In this document: one piece after another, positions 30,907-38,406 of the stretch
How positions within the stretch are numbered: the stretch's first letter is position 1
Layout of the letters: every line of letters starts with the position of its first letter
Source of the DNA: an uncultured Caryophanales bacterium
GTDB taxonomy: Bacteria; Bacillota_I; Bacilli_A; RF39; UBA660
DNA: 64,000 bases
Reading direction: 5' to 3'
NCBI GenBank assembly: GCA_946628045.1
Contig: CAMOVZ010000001.1
Coordinates: forward strand, 1 to 64,000
Program-made: the position numbers and the translations under genes
The notes under the pieces: model-generated
Told to the model about the DNA's origin: nothing
What the model saw: the letters and a program-made list of their open reading frames with translations, nothing else
The model's database searches: none

Positions 30907-31684
30907 CATTATTTATATTAGCTTGAGCTATTGAAGTAACTTCATTTATTCCACCTAATGTATTAACACTTCTTACAGTTACACTAATACTAGTGGCATC
31001 AGTTGCGTTTACATAATTATTTATTTTATTATCTAATGTATATGTATATCTTTTATTAGCGTTTATTACCCCTGAAGAATAATATTCTACTAAATCAGTA
31101 TTAGTCTTAGTTCTCATAGAAATAGTAATTTCATAAGTATCAATTTCTATCTTTCTACCAAACGTGTCTTCTCCACCGTTTATTTCTATATAAATTCTAC
31201 TCTCATTAATATTATTAAATATTAAATTATTATTATTTTCATCATTACCATCTATATATAATATTTTAACACTAGGACTAGGAATTTCTTCTATTCCATT
31301 TACATTATCTTTACCACAATATAAATATGGTAAATATGTATATTCCCTATTATTTAATTTATATACTCTAATATAGGAATTAATCATACAACTTTCATTA
31401 TTAGAATTTTTAATATCTTCAGTTAAATAATGTTTATCTTTTAAAGACTTTAAAGATATATTAACACTATCTCCTATAGCTTTAGGCGCTTTATCTTTAT
31501 TATCAAATATATATGATTCACATGCTTTAATAAGTAGTTTTTCCTGAGTTAATTTATTATCTACCCTAGATTTTTCTATTGTATTATTAACTGCGATTAT
31601 AGACATAGTTATTAATAATCCAAGTATAATGATAGCACAAATTAATTCAACTAAAGTAAACCCATGTTTTTTATTCTTTTTCAT
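30899..31684 (-). CDS. Type IV prepilin-like protein
   Basis: 261 residues. The start M-K-K-N-K-K-H-G-F-T-L-V-E-L carries the prepilin peptidase site (cleavage after Gly, new N-terminal Phe methylated, Glu at +5), then a hydrophobic helix to about residue 30. The rest is a polar exported domain with three cysteines, one in C-E-S-Y-I-F and one in L-Y-C-G-K. Size and lack of glycine-rich pilin features suggest a minor pilin or pseudopilin. PilD at 2955 and PilC at 3748 would process and assemble it. The ATG at 31684 follows AGGTGAT. It is alone between addB and the Rpn gene. Confidence 0.85.
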   Translation of the reverse strand: MKKNKKHGFTLVELICAIIILGLLITMSIIAVNNTIEKSRVDNKLTQEKLLIKACESYIFDNKDKAPKAIGDSVNISLKSLKDKHYLTEDIKNSNNESCMINSYIRVYKLNNREYTYLPYLYCGKDNVNGIEEIPSPSVKILYIDGNDENNNNLIFNNINESRIYIEINGGEDTFGRKIEIDTYEITISMRTKTNTDLVEYYSSGVINANKRYTYTLDNKINNYVNATDATSISVTVRSVNTLGGINEVTSIAQANINNGN

Positions 31685-31720
31685 ATAATCACCTATCATA
31701 TATAATTATAAATTAATTAA

Positions 31721-31752
31721 TAAAAAAAATAAAGTTATTAATTTAACTTTAT
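31721..31752 (-). terminator. Terminator after the Rpn-like gene
   Basis: ATAAAGTTA/TAACTTTAT stem followed by eight T on the minus strand. Confidence 0.7.
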
Positions 31753-32628
31753 CTTTTTTAACTCTTCAATAGAAATACCTAAAGATTTAGAAATAACTTC
31801 AAGTGATACACCGTTCTTTATAAGATTAGTAGCTGCGTCCAATCTAGCTTCTTCTCTTCCTTCTTCTCTTCCTTTTTTTATTCCTTCTTTTCTTCCTTCT
31901 TTTCTTCCTTCTTCAAGTCCTTCTTGTCGTGCTTCTTCCTTCCAAAATCTTTTCATTGTATTTTCTATTTTTCTATTATCTTCTTCGGCACTCATATATT
32001 CTCTAAATTTTGGATTTTCATTTACTCTTTCTAACTCTGACATGAACTTATCCACCACCTTATCTTTTTTAGATAGCTTTTCTAAATCTTCTAATTTCAA
32101 GTTCTGCATTATTATATATTTATACTCTTCTATCTTTCTTTCATCTTTAGAATACCATACTTTTTCATAATAATCCATATTAAATTCGTAAATCAGAAGA
32201 TTACTTACATATTCATGCATTTCTTCATCCATCAACTTATATATTCTTAAAGATTTTTCATCTTTCCCTAATCCATAAGTAAAGTTTATTTGAATTATTA
32301 GCCTATCTTCCAGATACTCTTCTCCTACTAATACTTCATGGGAATATGTATCACAAATATACGCAGTATTTCTATTTCTAGTATATGGTTTTATTCCTCC
32401 ATTTACTTCTACTTGAATACTACCTATATTTGTTTTTAAATGTAAATCAAAATGCTTTCTTTTTATATTTATATTATCTTGATTCTTCTCTAAATTTAAA
32501 TATTCTATTTCTTCTATTTCTACTTTTAATATACTTTCAAGTAAAGCTTTTAATATATCTTTATTAGATTCTTTCATAAAAACTTCTTTAAAAGCCACAT
32601 CATACTTACATGTATAAAATTTATCTAT
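31738..32628 (-). CDS. Rpn / PD-(D/E)XK nuclease-family (transposase-like) protein with a probable AUA start
   Basis: About 296 residues. The nuclease-like N-terminal half has F-K-E-V-F-M-K-E, F-D-L-H-L-K-T and I-Q-V-E-V-N (the D...E-x-x core with Asn where Lys or Gln is usual). The C-terminal part (about 215-265) is a charged linker with E-G-R-K-E-G-R-K-E-G-I-K-K-G-R repeats, typical of this family, then a short helical end. These proteins are linked to recombination-promoting nucleases and PDDEXK transposases. In frame, the first usual start is GTG at 32598 with no ribosome site. Ten codons upstream an ATA at 32626-32628 follows AGGAGTGAT at 7 bases and restores the family start D-K-F-Y-T-C-K-Y-D-V-A-F-K. 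I therefore place the start there. Confidence 0.75.
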   Translation of the reverse strand: MDKFYTCKYDVAFKEVFMKESNKDILKALLESILKVEIEEIEYLNLEKNQDNINIKRKHFDLHLKTNIGSIQVEVNGGIKPYTRNRNTAYICDTYSHEVLVGEEYLEDRLIIQINFTYGLGKDEKSLRIYKLMDEEMHEYVSNLLIYEFNMDYYEKVWYSKDERKIEEYKYIIMQNLKLEDLEKLSKKDKVVDKFMSELERVNENPKFREYMSAEEDNRKIENTMKRFWKEEARQEGLEEGRKEGRKEGIKKGREEGREEARLDAATNLIKNGVSLEVISKSLGISIEELKKIKLN

Positions 32629-32653
32629 ATTATCACTCCTTATTTATAAATTT

Positions 32654-32674
32654 ACTTCGAAGTGATAACGTTAT
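32654..32674. promoter_or_regulatory. Two adjacent 10-bp palindromes at the Rpn promoter
   Basis: ACTTCGAAGT (32654-32663) and ATAACGTTAT (32665-32674) are each perfect palindromes, one base apart, covering the -10 and the likely transcription start. This is the layout of an operator; no regulator is identified. Confidence 0.45.
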
Positions 32675-32698
32675 AGCATATATATTTTTTTATGTAAA
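32670..32698 (-). promoter_or_regulatory. Promoter of the Rpn-like gene
   Basis: TTTACA and TATAAC are 17 bases apart on the minus strand. The -10 overlaps the palindrome at 32665-32674. Confidence 0.65.
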
Positions 32699-32723
32699 AC
32701 TACCATTTTCTTAAATCTAATAA

Positions 32724-32754
32724 TAAAAAATAGATGAATTTTTAAAATTCATCC
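32724..32754 (-). terminator. Second terminator-like hairpin before the Rpn promoter
   Basis: GATGAATTTT/AAAATTCATC stem followed by a T-rich run on the minus strand. It insulates the Rpn gene from the surface gene upstream, in addition to the hairpin at 32813-32844. The 60 bases between them show nothing else. Confidence 0.55.
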
Positions 32755-32812
32755 ATATTAATTTTCTAAATCAAATATACTTATTATATTCAATTTACAA
32801 CTTTTCTATAAA

Positions 32813-32844
32813 TAAAAAAATCTTTATGAAATTCATAAAGATTT
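32813..32844 (-). terminator. Terminator after surface protein 3
   Basis: AAATCTTTATG/CATAAAGATTT stem followed by a T7 run on the minus strand. Confidence 0.75.
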
Positions 32845-32852
32845 TTATCCTA

Positions 32853-34247
32853 TTAAGCTAATCGGAAAGCTGGAGAAACCCCCATATAATTATCAGAATA
32901 GTCATCACCACAGATACCGTTGTTAAGCGCATCGTAGAAAGAGTCGGTAGAGTAATAAAAAACTGAGCGGAGCCACCAATCATCATTTGCTCCACTTAAA
33001 TTTTTTTTAATAGCTCCTGAGTAATTACTTGTTGTTACTCCTTTTGCTTTATAATAATCTAATTGTCTTGTATTACTATATGATTTATCATAATAATTTA
33101 TTCCATCTAGAGCATTTTCATCTGCATCATCCCACACTTCATGTGGTGATAATAAATATAGTTTATCTGTTGTGGTGAAGTTTGTTGTATCATTAGCATT
33201 GTATCCTGATACTACTCTTGTATCTATTATTTTATCTCTTAATTCACTTGGTAGTGCGTTATATATTCCACTTGTTGAATAATCTGTATTTTCATAAGCA
33301 TATGTTGTGCTATTTAGATAAGCTCTCATCTCACTATATTCCCATCCACCTTTATTATTCGTCCCATTTGTTGTAGTATCTCCTGATACATATGGATTCA
33401 TTTTACGTGTTGTGATTATATCTGCAAATTCTAGTACTAATCCACATGCAGTTTGACTAAATCCTTCTATACTACATTCACTTGGTGTAGATAGATTTGC
33501 TATTCTTAAGTGTCCTGTAGTCTCTGCTTCTCCATCATTATCTAAATCTAGTTCTACTTCTCTTGTTGTTCCATTATTCATAGCATCTTGTAATAATTGT
33601 GTTGGATTTCCATTATTATAATTTGATTTTATATCATCCCAACTAGCACTAGCAAACCAACTTGGTTTTTCTATTGCTTCACTTGTAGCTTGTCCATATG
33701 TTACATTAAATGTAAATGTATATTGTGTATTACCTGTCATATTGTTTATTGTTTCAGCTGTTGCTACTGTTTCATCATAATATACTCTTACTTTATATTT
33801 TTCTGTTGTTGGAGTTGCACCTGTTTGTTTTGGAAGTAGATGATTTTCATCTATAGCTACTCCATCAGCATATGTCACATCATATTTGATATATTCAGGT
33901 AGTGTTGGTGTTACTGTGTTATTAATTCCTGTGATCATTGCATCAATTGTTCCTTCATTTACTGCATCAACTGTAAACTCATAATAATCTCCTGGTAAGG
34001 CTAAATCTACTGTCCAAACAAGTTTTGTATTTGCTGGATCTCCTTCATCATTAGTTCTAGTTGGAGCAGTGGTAGATACAGAACCTTCTGTTACTACTGG
34101 AGTATCCCAATAAACATTCCATGTTTGTTTTAATACGTTTGCTGTTCCATTTATTTTTAATGTTGTAGAAATAAGTGCATAACCTAAAGTTATTCCTAAT
34201 AAAAGTATTAATAATAATAAATATTTATTATTTTTTCTTTTTCTCAT
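32853..34247 (-). CDS. TasA-like / DUF6273 surface protein, copy 3
   Basis: 464 residues. The N-terminal 200 residues closely resemble copies 1 and 4 (signal ending G-Y-A-L-I-S-T-T-L-K-I-N-G-T-A; P-G-D-Y-Y-E-F-T-V-D-A-V-N). The middle (P-S-W-F-A-S-A-S-W-D-D-I, L-L-Q-D-A-M-N-N-G) is shared with copy 4 but not copy 1. The C-terminus has S-E-C-S-I-E-G-F-S-Q, M-R-A-Y-L-N-S, Q-L-D-Y-Y-K-A-K, W-W-L-R-S, the variable stretch at 32883-32963 and G-V-S-P-A-F-R-L-A. The variable stretch is unusual: 25 of 27 codons end in C or T and 9 end in C, unlike the rest of the gene. It has its own promoter (34269-34297) and terminator. Confidence 0.75.
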   Translation of the reverse strand: MRKRKNNKYLLLLILLLGITLGYALISTTLKINGTANVLKQTWNVYWDTPVVTEGSVSTTAPTRTNDEGDPANTKLVWTVDLALPGDYYEFTVDAVNEGTIDAMITGINNTVTPTLPEYIKYDVTYADGVAIDENHLLPKQTGATPTTEKYKVRVYYDETVATAETINNMTGNTQYTFTFNVTYGQATSEAIEKPSWFASASWDDIKSNYNNGNPTQLLQDAMNNGTTREVELDLDNDGEAETTGHLRIANLSTPSECSIEGFSQTACGLVLEFADIITTRKMNPYVSGDTTTNGTNNKGGWEYSEMRAYLNSTTYAYENTDYSTSGIYNALPSELRDKIIDTRVVSGYNANDTTNFTTTDKLYLLSPHEVWDDADENALDGINYYDKSYSNTRQLDYYKAKGVTTSNYSGAIKKNLSGANDDWWLRSVFYYSTDSFYDALNNGICGDDYSDNYMGVSPAFRLA

Positions 34248-34268
34248 AAGTCCTCCTATTATATTTTA

Positions 34269-34297
34269 ATTATAGGATATATTATATTTTAGTTCAA
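34269..34297 (-). promoter_or_regulatory. Promoter of surface gene copy 3
   Basis: TTGAAC and TATAAT are 17 bases apart on the minus strand, about 20 bases before the start codon and AGGAGG site. Confidence 0.7.
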
Positions 34298-34316
34298 TGA
34301 TTCTATTTGTATTTAT

Positions 34317-34330
34317 TTGTCAATTGACAA
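34317..34330. repeat. 14-bp perfect palindrome between surface gene 3 and rpmF
   Basis: TTGTCAATTGACAA is a perfect palindrome holding a TTGACA on each strand. It lies upstream of copy 3's promoter and beside the rpmF terminator. No TATAAT sits at the right distance on the minus strand, so a site for a regulator is possible but unproven. Confidence 0.4.
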
Positions 34331-34354
34331 TAAAAAAAGAGAATTATTATTCTC
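34331..34354 (-). terminator. Terminator after rpmF
   Basis: GAGAAT/ATTCTC stem with a 4-base loop and a T7 tail on the minus strand. Confidence 0.7.
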
Positions 34355-34553
34355 CTTCTTTAACAACTTCTACTTTTCCTTTGTAGCTTCCACATTTTGG
34401 ACAAATTCTATGTGGTTTGATCATTTCTCCACATTTAGGACATTTAGTCATACCAGGTATTTCCATAGCATTATGACTTCTTCTCATTCTCTTTCTTGTT
34501 TTTGAAACTTTACGGAAAGGAACAGCAAACATTTGAATGTCTAACTTCATCAT
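34347..34553 (-). CDS. rpmF: 50S ribosomal protein L32 with an unusual L27-like N-terminal leader
   Basis: 68 residues. The L32 body is normal: [16 protein letters not shown] and a zinc ribbon C-P-K-C...C-P-K-C. But the protein does not start at the Ala. Nine residues, M-M-K-L-D-I-Q-M-F, precede it. This is nearly the L27 leader here (K-L-D-I-Q-L-F before Ala), the Prp recognition site. Cleavage after Phe would give exactly the normal L32 N-terminus. The start at 34553 has a strong AGGAGTGAT site; the internal ATG (Q-M-F) has none. The upstream neighbour is yceD, as usual, 4 bases away. Processing by Prp is inferred. Confidence 0.93.
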   Translation of the reverse strand: MMKLDIQMFAVPFRKVSKTRKRMRRSHNAMEIPGMTKCPKCGEMIKPHRICPKCGSYKGKVEVVKEGE

Positions 34554-34557
34554 ATTA

Positions 34558-35037
34558 TCACTCCTTATCAAATTCTTTTAATAATTCACTAAATGGATTT
34601 GCTTCGTGATTTCTTTCTTCCTCACTAATTAACTTCCATCCATCCCCATGAAATTTACTGAGATCTGTAACCTTAGTAAACTGTAAGGGGACCTCTAGTA
34701 CAATATTTTCCCACAAAAACATAAAAATATCAAGTGTATTTTCATTTTTTTTGTAGTTTTCCTCGCAAAAGTCATTATACTCTATATGAAATGGATAGTC
34801 AATAGCTTCTAATGAAATTGAATCAGGTATAACCATAATTCCATCTATTGTAGCATCTATATATAATGAATATTCCATATCTTCATTTTCTTTTCTTGTG
34901 ATTTTTCCATCTACTTTAACATTATCTATAGAAATAATATCCATATTCTCATAATAACTTTTTGGAATAGAATATGTATTACTAATATCAATACTATCTA
35001 CTGTATTACTATTTAATAAACTTAAATCAATATTCAT
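34558..35037 (-). CDS. YceD (DUF177) family protein
   Basis: 159 residues. It has I-K-V-D-G-type motif (V-K-V-D-G-K-I-T), a D-P-F-S-like P-F-S-E-L-L-K-E-F tail and an S-K-F-H-G-D-G-W segment. It lies directly before rpmF, the position conserved across bacteria; YceD-family proteins are linked to 23S rRNA metabolism. The usual cysteines of some members are absent. Its start overlaps the previous gene by 11 bases, with GGTGAAAT upstream. Confidence 0.85.
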   Translation of the reverse strand: MNIDLSLLNSNTVDSIDISNTYSIPKSYYENMDIISIDNVKVDGKITRKENEDMEYSLYIDATIDGIMVIPDSISLEAIDYPFHIEYNDFCEENYKKNENTLDIFMFLWENIVLEVPLQFTKVTDLSKFHGDGWKLISEEERNHEANPFSELLKEFDKE

Positions 35038-35608
35038 ATTTCACCATTTCATTTTCTTCTACTACTTTTAACATACCATGATAATGCATCTTAGTACCTG
35101 TAGGTATATTACTATATTGATCTATCCAAAGTCTTATAGATATATTTTTCTTTTCTAAAGCTTCCATAGTATCTACTAATAAAGTATTATCTTCTAATTC
35201 AGATAAAGTATAAATCTTATTAGGAGTTTTATCTGTCTTTATAGAAATTCTTATAAATTCTTTAGGTATTAATATATCTTCACAATTATCATCTTTTACA
35301 CTATCTAAATCATCATCTAATTTTATTCTATAACTAACTTTTTCAGTTAAATTATTATTAATAGTAATTTGATATGCTTTAGAACTTAATCCAACAGAAT
35401 CAGTAACTGGAGTTATCTTAGTTAAAGCAATCTTACTACCATTTTTTTCATGATATGTTACATCAAGTGATGCTCCATTAACATTAATATCACTAGAACT
35501 TTTAAAATTATTATAAATATAATATGTAGGAATTATTGCAAGTAACAATATAAATATTATATATATAGTATTCTTAATTATTTCTTTCTTTCTTATATTT
35601 TGATACAT
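35027..35608 (-). CDS. Membrane-anchored protein with an extracellular beta domain, unknown
   Basis: 193 residues. One membrane segment (about 13-31) follows a basic start, then a likely beta-rich external domain: L-D-V-T-Y-H-E-K-N-G, Y-Q-I-T-I-N-N-N-L-T-E-K-V-S-Y-R-I-K-L. The phrase of a conserved Asn-Asn before a strand recalls TasA/camelysin-type domains, but I would not assign it. One cysteine only. It overlaps yceD by 11 bases and has GAGGTG upstream. Confidence 0.5.
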   Translation of the reverse strand: MYQNIRKKEIIKNTIYIIFILLLAIIPTYYIYNNFKSSSDINVNGASLDVTYHEKNGSKIALTKITPVTDSVGLSSKAYQITINNNLTEKVSYRIKLDDDLDSVKDDNCEDILIPKEFIRISIKTDKTPNKIYTLSELEDNTLLVDTMEALEKKNISIRLWIDQYSNIPTGTKMHYHGMLKVVEENEMVKYEY

Positions 35609-35686
35609 AACTACACCTCATGTTTATTATATAATTTAATTTTCTATTTTCAATAATTACTAAGTATTTTAAAAATACTTTTACAT

Positions 35687-36583
35687 TTATTTACACACTA
35701 CATTTAATACTTTATTCATAGCATCTAAACTACTACAATTTACTATAAATCTACCAGTATGGCAAAATTTTAATCCTTTTATATTAGAAACATTTTCTAA
35801 TTCTGAATCTTGTAGACCAGCCCATTCTTCTGGAAATAATCGTCTTGCAGTTTTATCATCACTACTTTTACTAACTGTCTTAATAGCGTAACCTCCTCTA
35901 TTAGATGGAAAGGCTACAAATAAAATTTTATCTCCTAGTGGATGATTAATAATTGCATCTTCATATGGTAAATATTCTTCTAAATATAAATAACCCTTAT
36001 CTAAATCAGAATTATTAATAATCTCTTCTACTTTTTTATCTGAAATTACTTTTCCATTTATATAGAAAACTTCTTCTTCAAAAATCATTTTAGCAAGCTT
36101 TACTGCTTTTATAAATTGATCTTTCTCATTTTCTCCTGAATCAAAACTAGGATTAAATATTTTTATAATATTAGGTAATGTTTTTACTTTATAATTTGCT
36201 TCAATCTTAGGAAAAAATCCATTATCATCTGCATCTATTCCTTCAATTAAATCTTTATCTATACCATTAAATACTTCTTCTATATAAGAAAAATTATATT
36301 TTTTTAAAAAATCTCTTCCAAATTCTCTCCATAGAAGTCCTAATGATGAATAAGTAATTCCATTATCTCTTTTTTCTGCATCTAATTGATGATGATCATA
36401 CTTACCTCTACCTATATCATATACTAATGCATCAGTATCAGTATCTATCTTATTAGTTCTAAATACTTTAACATCTTCTAAATATAATTCTAAAAAAGCA
36501 GTAGCAAACACTTCATCAGCATGCATTGTTCCAGAATGTGTAATACAATTTGCTTCATTTATATTATTAACTACTTTTACCAT
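35687..36583 (-). CDS. MYG1 / UPF0160 family metal-dependent hydrolase
   Basis: 298 residues. It opens with T-H-S-G-T-M-H-A-D-E-V-F-A-T-A and has Y-D-H-H-Q, which match the metal-binding motifs of the MYG1 family (DHH-like). The C-terminus has L-F-P-E-E-W-A-G-L and F-C-H-T-G-R-F, also diagnostic. In eukaryotes MYG1 acts as an RNA exonuclease; the bacterial substrate is not known. The ATG follows AGGAGGG. The 254 bases upstream hold a broken small frame (36567-36805). Confidence 0.88.
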   Translation of the reverse strand: MVKVVNNINEANCITHSGTMHADEVFATAFLELYLEDVKVFRTNKIDTDTDALVYDIGRGKYDHHQLDAEKRDNGITYSSLGLLWREFGRDFLKKYNFSYIEEVFNGIDKDLIEGIDADDNGFFPKIEANYKVKTLPNIIKIFNPSFDSGENEKDQFIKAVKLAKMIFEEEVFYINGKVISDKKVEEIINNSDLDKGYLYLEEYLPYEDAIINHPLGDKILFVAFPSNRGGYAIKTVSKSSDDKTARRLFPEEWAGLQDSELENVSNIKGLKFCHTGRFIVNCSSLDAMNKVLNVVCK

Positions 36584-36805
36584 AAACCCTCCTATTATTC
36601 GTTATTGTAACTATTACTAACCTATATACTTGAAGTAATGGTGATATAACACCTGATACATAAGTTAGGCTACAAGCTTTTAATATTTTATGACATAACT
36701 TATATTCATTTTCTCTTATAATATCATATTTAAATAATTGTTGTTTTCCTCTAGATGATGCATCTTTTTCTGCAAATACTGATAATAAATTAAATAATAA
36801 GTCAT
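36567..36805 (-). pseudogene. Possible broken small gene upstream of the MYG1 gene
   Basis: After an AGGAGTTGAT site an ATG at 36803-36805 opens a frame that stops after 29 codons. The -1 frame relative to it is open for 81 codons, to 36567, and reads like protein: L-L-F-N-L-L-S-V-F-A-E-K-D-A-S-S and Y-D-I-I-R-E-N-E-Y-K-L-C-H-K-I-L-K-A-C. It has no usual start. A one-base deletion near the ATG, or slippage (a G-AAA-AAG run lies in the overlap), would explain this. I do not recognise the product. Confidence 0.3.
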
Positions 36806-36837
36806 TTAATCAACTCCTAATAAATTATAACATAAAT

Positions 36838-38406
36838 TTATTTGTTTTTATATTTTTCAATTATCTTTTCAAAAACTTTTATTCCATCCATTGATGCAGT
36901 AGTAATACCACCAGCATACCCTGCACCTTCTCCACATGGATATATTCCTAAAACACTAGAATTAAAGTTATCATCTCTCTCTATAACAACAGGAGAACTA
37001 GTTCTAGATTCTACTCCTAATAAAATACTATCATCTCTATTAAATCCTTTTATTTTATTACCAAAAGATTCTATTCCTTCTATTAAAGATGAATTAATAT
37101 CTTCAGAAAAAATACTTCTTAAGTTACTAAGTTTATAATCCCCTTTTGTATTTGGAATAACCTCCCCTAAAGAATCACTAGTAGTATTATTTTTAAAATC
37201 TATGTATTTTTGAATAGGAATTAAACCACTTCCTAAAGAATATGCTTTTTCTTCTATTCTTCTTTGATATTCTACTCCATCAAGTACACCATCACCATAA
37301 TCTTTACTACTTACAGTAACTACTATTGCACTATTAGAGTTATTTTCATCTCTTTTATAATTACTCATTCCGTTTACTACTAATCTTTTTTCTTCACTTG
37401 ATGCATTTACTACAAATCCACCTGGACACATACAAAATGAATAAACTCCTCTACCATTTTCACATTTATGAGTTAATTTATAATCAGCTGGTGGAAGTAA
37501 TTTATACTTTTCTCCATATTGACTTTTATTAATCATCTCCTGATTATGTTCAATACGAAATCCTACCGCAAAATTCTTACTCTTCATATTAATTCCTTTA
37601 TCATATAACATTTTAAATGTATCACGAGATGAATGACCAATAGCTAGTACTAATACATCACACATAATCTCCTCATTATTATTTACTATAATACTTTTTA
37701 TTTTATTATTTTCTATATTAATATCATCTAGCTTAGTATTAAATCTAAACTCTCCACCCATAGAAATAATTTTATTTCTCATATTAACTATTACACATCT
37801 TAATATATCTGTACCAATATGAGGTTTATTTAAATATAAAATTTCACTAGGTGCACCATTTTCTATAAATATTTCAAATACCTTTTTACCCCTATTAAAT
37901 TTATCTTTAACAAGTGTATTTAACTTACCATCAGAAAAAGTTCCAGCTCCACCTTCACCAAATTGAATATTAGAAAGTGTATTTAATTTATTAGTCTTAA
38001 AAAATTCTTCAACATCTTTAACTCTTTTCTCTATAGGAGATCCTTGTTCTATTATTAATGGATTGAATCCCGCTTCACTAAGCATGTAACCACAAAATAA
38101 TCCTGCAGGACCACTACCTATTATAATAGGTCTATTATTTAATACTTCTCTACCAGTAATATTATATTTATATTCTTCATTAGGAGTATTAAATATATCT
38201 TTATTATCTATTTTAACTTTATCATTAGTATCTATATCTAATTCATATACATAATAAATATTATTTTTATCTCTTGCGTCAATACTCTTTTTTACAATTT
38301 TATAATTATTAATACTATTTATTCTTAACTTTTTATAAACTTTTCTTAATAAATTTTCTTCTAAATCTTCTTCTATTAATAATTTAATATTTCTAACTCT
38401 AATCAT
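36838..38406 (-). CDS. FAD-dependent NAD(P)-utilising oxidoreductase (COG2509 type)
   Basis: 522 residues. A short N-terminal domain (about 1-90, R-V-R-N-I-K-L) precedes the FAD-binding G-S-G-P-A-G-L-F-C-G and an E-Q-G acidic strand end. Further family features: F-G-E-G-G-A-G-T-F-S-D-G-K-L-N-T, L-A-I-G-H-S-S-R and, at the end, P-C-G-E-G-A-G-Y-A-G-G-I. The reaction is unknown. The ATG at 38406 with AGGTGAT is preferred over GTG at 38415. It overlaps the preceding flavoprotein gene by 8 bases, so the two are coupled. Confidence 0.85.
   Translation of the reverse strand: MIRVRNIKLLIEEDLEENLLRKVYKKLRINSINNYKIVKKSIDARDKNNIYYVYELDIDTNDKVKIDNKDIFNTPNEEYKYNITGREVLNNRPIIIGSGPAGLFCGYMLSEAGFNPLIIEQGSPIEKRVKDVEEFFKTNKLNTLSNIQFGEGGAGTFSDGKLNTLVKDKFNRGKKVFEIFIENGAPSEILYLNKPHIGTDILRCVIVNMRNKIISMGGEFRFNTKLDDINIENNKIKSIIVNNNEEIMCDVLVLAIGHSSRDTFKMLYDKGINMKSKNFAVGFRIEHNQEMINKSQYGEKYKLLPPADYKLTHKCENGRGVYSFCMCPGGFVVNASSEEKRLVVNGMSNYKRDENNSNSAIVVTVSSKDYGDGVLDGVEYQRRIEEKAYSLGSGLIPIQKYIDFKNNTTSDSLGEVIPNTKGDYKLSNLRSIFSEDINSSLIEGIESFGNKIKGFNRDDSILLGVESRTSSPVVIERDDNFNSSVLGIYPCGEGAGYAGGITTASMDGIKVFEKIIEKYKNK

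Noticed and set aside
34317..34330. TTGACA palindrome as a divergent promoter
   Set aside because: No -10 at 16-18 bases on the minus strand, and no plus-strand gene downstream of it.
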